Below, in pieces: positions 62,153 to 64,000 of a stretch of DNA of 64,000 bases. Each line of letters starts with the position of its first letter. The stretch's first letter is position 1. The translations under genes were made by a program, and so were the position numbers. The DNA is taken from the NCBI RefSeq assembly GCF_000516985.1, contig NW_006917102.1, positions 1,435,681 to 1,499,680 on the forward strand, written 5' to 3'. The stretch is from Pestalotiopsis fici W106-1. Lineage: Eukaryota > Ascomycota > Sordariomycetes > Amphisphaeriales > Sporocadaceae. The notes beneath the pieces are model-generated. The model had not been told where the DNA came from, made no database searches, and was given only the letters and a program-made list of their open reading frames with translations.

Positions 62153-62252
62153 GGCGTTGTGGCAGAGTGGTCTAATGCGCAAGACTAGAATTGATCCTAT
62201 ATCATCCTATCTTGTTTCTTCGGAAGCGTCTGTTCGAATCAGGCCAACGTCG
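62153..62252 (+). tRNA. tRNA-Ser(AGA) with an 18-base intron
   Basis: The acceptor stem GGCGTTG pairs with CAACGTC (one G-U), with discriminator G. The D stem is GCA/TGC around AGTGGTCTAA. Anticodon stem CAAGA pairs with TCTTG; the loop CT-AGA-A is followed by an intron at 62191-62208 and then A38. Anticodon AGA is at 62187-62189. A type-2 variable arm (TTC-TTCG-GAA) and T arm GTCTG-TTCGAAT-CAGGC follow. A T run soon after the 3' end can stop RNA polymerase III. Confidence 0.85.
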
Positions 62253-62848
62253 CTCATTTTTGCCCTTCACAGACAATATCTCTTTTATTTTTAATTGTCC
62301 TTGTGTCTTTTGCGTCTTTGGGTGAGAATCTTCGTGTTTCTTGGGCTTGCTGAATGGTCGTGGTTGATATTGGCGCTAGTATACGCCTAGTCTGTGCATA
62401 TGCAATTACGCACAGTGGTACCTGCTTTTCCTTGGTGCTATTTCACAAAATCGAATATTGTACTCTTATATACTTGACATATATGGTAATCACTTTGGAA
62501 GCAGAATGTTTAGGGGATTCTTTGCGTGTGACAAAATTAACAACAGCTTTTGATTATCTTGCTCTTGGAGTTTGGACTTGCACATCCACAACTCAAACCA
62601 AAGACCACAAAGGGGGAATTTGCAAAAGTGTAGACTCTTATTAGATTTGGACCCCTTCTGGGAGACAAAGACCACGTTATTTTAGAATTGTAATGGTTTC
62701 AGGAGGTTGCGACCTGTTGGACATTTGAATAAGTCTACTCACAATACAATTGGACAGGTTCCAATGCCACCCATTCAGTGGAGCTTTAGGGAGAAGCGCT
62801 AATTCGTGCAACTTACATAGAATGCAATAAGATGATCCAAAAACAAGT
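62253..62848. other. AT-rich spacer between two tRNA genes
   Basis: No gene supported; the 96-codon + strand ORF here has no recognisable product. Confidence 0.5.
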
Positions 62849-62946
62849 GCTCGGCTAGCTCAGTTGGTTAGAGCGTCGTACTAATATTCTCTAACCAAGA
62901 ATATCAAGTTATGCGAAGGTCCTCAGTTCAATCCTGTGGCTGAGCA
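62849..62946 (+). tRNA. tRNA-Ile(AAT) with a 24-base intron
   Basis: The acceptor stem GCTCGGC pairs with GCTGAGC (one G-U), with discriminator A. The D arm is GCTCAGTTGGTTAGAGC. Anticodon stem TCGTA pairs with TGCGA; loop CT-AAT-A is followed by an intron at 62887-62910 and then A38. Anticodon AAT is at 62883-62885. Variable loop AGGTC is followed by a T arm CTCAG-TTCAATC-CTGTG with one T-T mismatch. A TTTTT follows shortly after. The mismatch leaves open a weakly functional or decaying copy. Confidence 0.78.
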
Positions 62947-63366
62947 ATTCACTTTTTGCCATTTTTTGGTCATGTTTAGTTATTTATTCCCTTTTTAATT
63001 ATAATCTGGTTTATCCTCCAACTCGGGATCATGGTTGAGTCATTTGCCGTTTATTTTATTTCGTGCCACGGCGCCGCAGAGGTCGTGTTATTGTCCGCAT
63101 CCTGCAGAATTTGGGATCCGGTCGCTAGCAAGGCACCAGGCACCCACCGACATTAATGCGCCGCTTCTCTCGCACTTTTGGAAAAGTGCGATTATGAGCG
63201 AGCGGGAGGGAGGCAGAGCTATTCTAGTATTTTTATGGTACTTTCAAATATACTCTTTGAAATTGCAAATGATCTATTTGTTTTGATTTTCTTTGTCCCT
63301 GATATGCAAAAGCAGCCTTGACTAAACCCACCCAAGATTCCTTCCCAAAAACAAGTGGCATCCATC
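62947..63366. other. promoter region of the GST-like gene
   Basis: AT-rich at first, then more GC near 63.1 kb. No gene is supported. Confidence 0.5.
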
Positions 63367-64000
63367 ATGTCTACCAGTGACAATAAGCCGAGCATTACCA
63401 TCTTTCGCGGCTGGAAAGACTTTGGCAAACATGTCTGGTCGCCTTTTGTCATCAAGCTCGAGGCGCGCATGCGCTTTGCCGGCATCAAATACGCCGTCGA
63501 TGTGGGTTCGCCCAAGACGGGCCCCAAGGGCAAGATTCCCTATGTCGAGTGCAAACAAAACAAAAGCCTCGACGGCGGCCCAGCAGCAGACGATTACGAA
63601 GAGGTGCAACAGTTGGCCGACTCGACCCTCATTATCAAAACCTTGGTACAATGGGGCGAGCTGCCCGACCTCAATGCTGCCCTGTCTAGCACCGATGGCG
63701 CCAAGGACATGGCATTGAGGGCACTGCTCGAGGATAAACTCTACTTTTATCATGTAAGGAATCACAACTAAAACGTACCTTGGGTACTCGATGGTATAAA
63801 CTAATTTCCCCACCCCAACACTAGATGTGGGAGAGATGGATTCTGAATTACTACACTATGCGCGACCACGCCTTGGGTGCTATTCCCTATCCCGTCCGCA
63901 TCGTCGTCGGTCTAATCATCTACCGCGGCCAGCTGTCGACGCTGCACGGCCAAGGCACTGGACGGTACAGCGGCCAAGAGATTGCCGCGTTTCGGTACGA
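63367..64000 (+). CDS. Fax/metaxin-like glutathione S-transferase fold protein (3' end outside the window)
   Basis: Exon 1 is 63367-63753 (129 codons); exon 2 starts at 63825 and runs off the end. The donor is GTAAGG, the acceptor ACTAG, and the join is in phase 0. The start is the first ATG of the frame; the open frame upstream has only GTG. The N-terminal thioredoxin-like half has SITIFRGWKDFGKHVWSPFVIKLEARMRFAGIKY, then GSPKTGPKGKIPYVE and LADSTLIIKTL. The start of the C-terminal helical domain reads WERWILNYYTMRDHALG, YPVRIVVGLIIYRGQLSTLHGQGTGRYSGQEI. This matches the failed-axon-connections/metaxin-like GST group found in fungi. The thiol-binding Cys/Ser of classical GSTs is not evident, so the catalytic role is unclear. 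Confidence 0.88.

Noticed and set aside
1..64000. Secondary-metabolite cluster around tyrosinase, aldolase and amidase
   Set aside because: No polyketide synthase, peptide synthetase, terpene synthase or cluster regulator is present, and the genes are separated by long spacers and by housekeeping genes.
1..64000. Transposons or LTR elements
   Set aside because: No paired long repeats, reverse transcriptase or transposase motifs were found by reading; only simple repeats are evident.

Overview
The window looks like nuclear DNA of a filamentous ascomycete (Pezizomycotina, probably Sordariomycetes and perhaps Hypocreales). The evidence is short introns with GTRAGT-type donors, CTRAC-type branch points and YAG acceptors, pyrimidine-rich upstream regions, A at -3 or CACC start contexts, two intron-bearing nuclear tRNA genes, and proteins typical of that group. 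The lineage below class is an impression from protein content. No transposon, CRISPR array, rRNA or bacterial-style operon was seen. One run of exactly 100 N lies inside a repetitive gene.

Layout. 1-9.05 kb: a pyrimidine-rich, gene-poor stretch with one small intron-split gene for a dsRBD-like protein (2941-3836). 9.06-14.2 kb: GDP-mannose pyrophosphorylase (+) and glycerol kinase (-). 14.2-21.5 kb: mostly empty, with one uncertain 243-residue ORF (-). 21.6-22.9 kb: a secreted glycine-rich repeat protein (-) broken by the assembly gap. 24.7-32.4 kb: three minus-strand housekeeping genes, namely an NRAMP metal transporter, the phospholipid methyltransferase Opi3 and the Rpd3L subunit Rxt2. 33.8-37.7 kb: TRAPPC11 (+), divergent from Rxt2. 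37.9-40.2 kb: an eight-exon secreted tyrosinase (-), convergent with TRAPPC11. 42-43.1 kb: a DapA/HOGA-type aldolase (-). 43.1-50.2 kb: a 7 kb stretch without a supportable gene, rich in simple repeats, including about 150 bp of GGTA units. 50.2-51.9 kb: a secreted amidase (+). 54.1-61.5 kb: three unrecognised genes, namely a 102-residue Cys-containing protein, a 405-residue low-complexity protein and a 72-residue three-exon protein. 61.5-63 kb: AT-rich DNA with tRNA-Ser(AGA) and tRNA-Ile(AAT), both with introns. 63.4 kb to the end: the first part of a Fax/metaxin-like glutathione S-transferase.

The genes do not form an obvious single pathway. Most are ordinary cell functions: cell-wall and glycan precursor (GDP-mannose), glycerol use, metal uptake, phosphatidylcholine synthesis, chromatin and vesicle tethering. 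Secreted or accessory functions (Gly-rich protein, tyrosinase, amidase, aldolase) are interspersed. All exon joins were worked out by hand from splice signals and reading phase. No similarity search was run.
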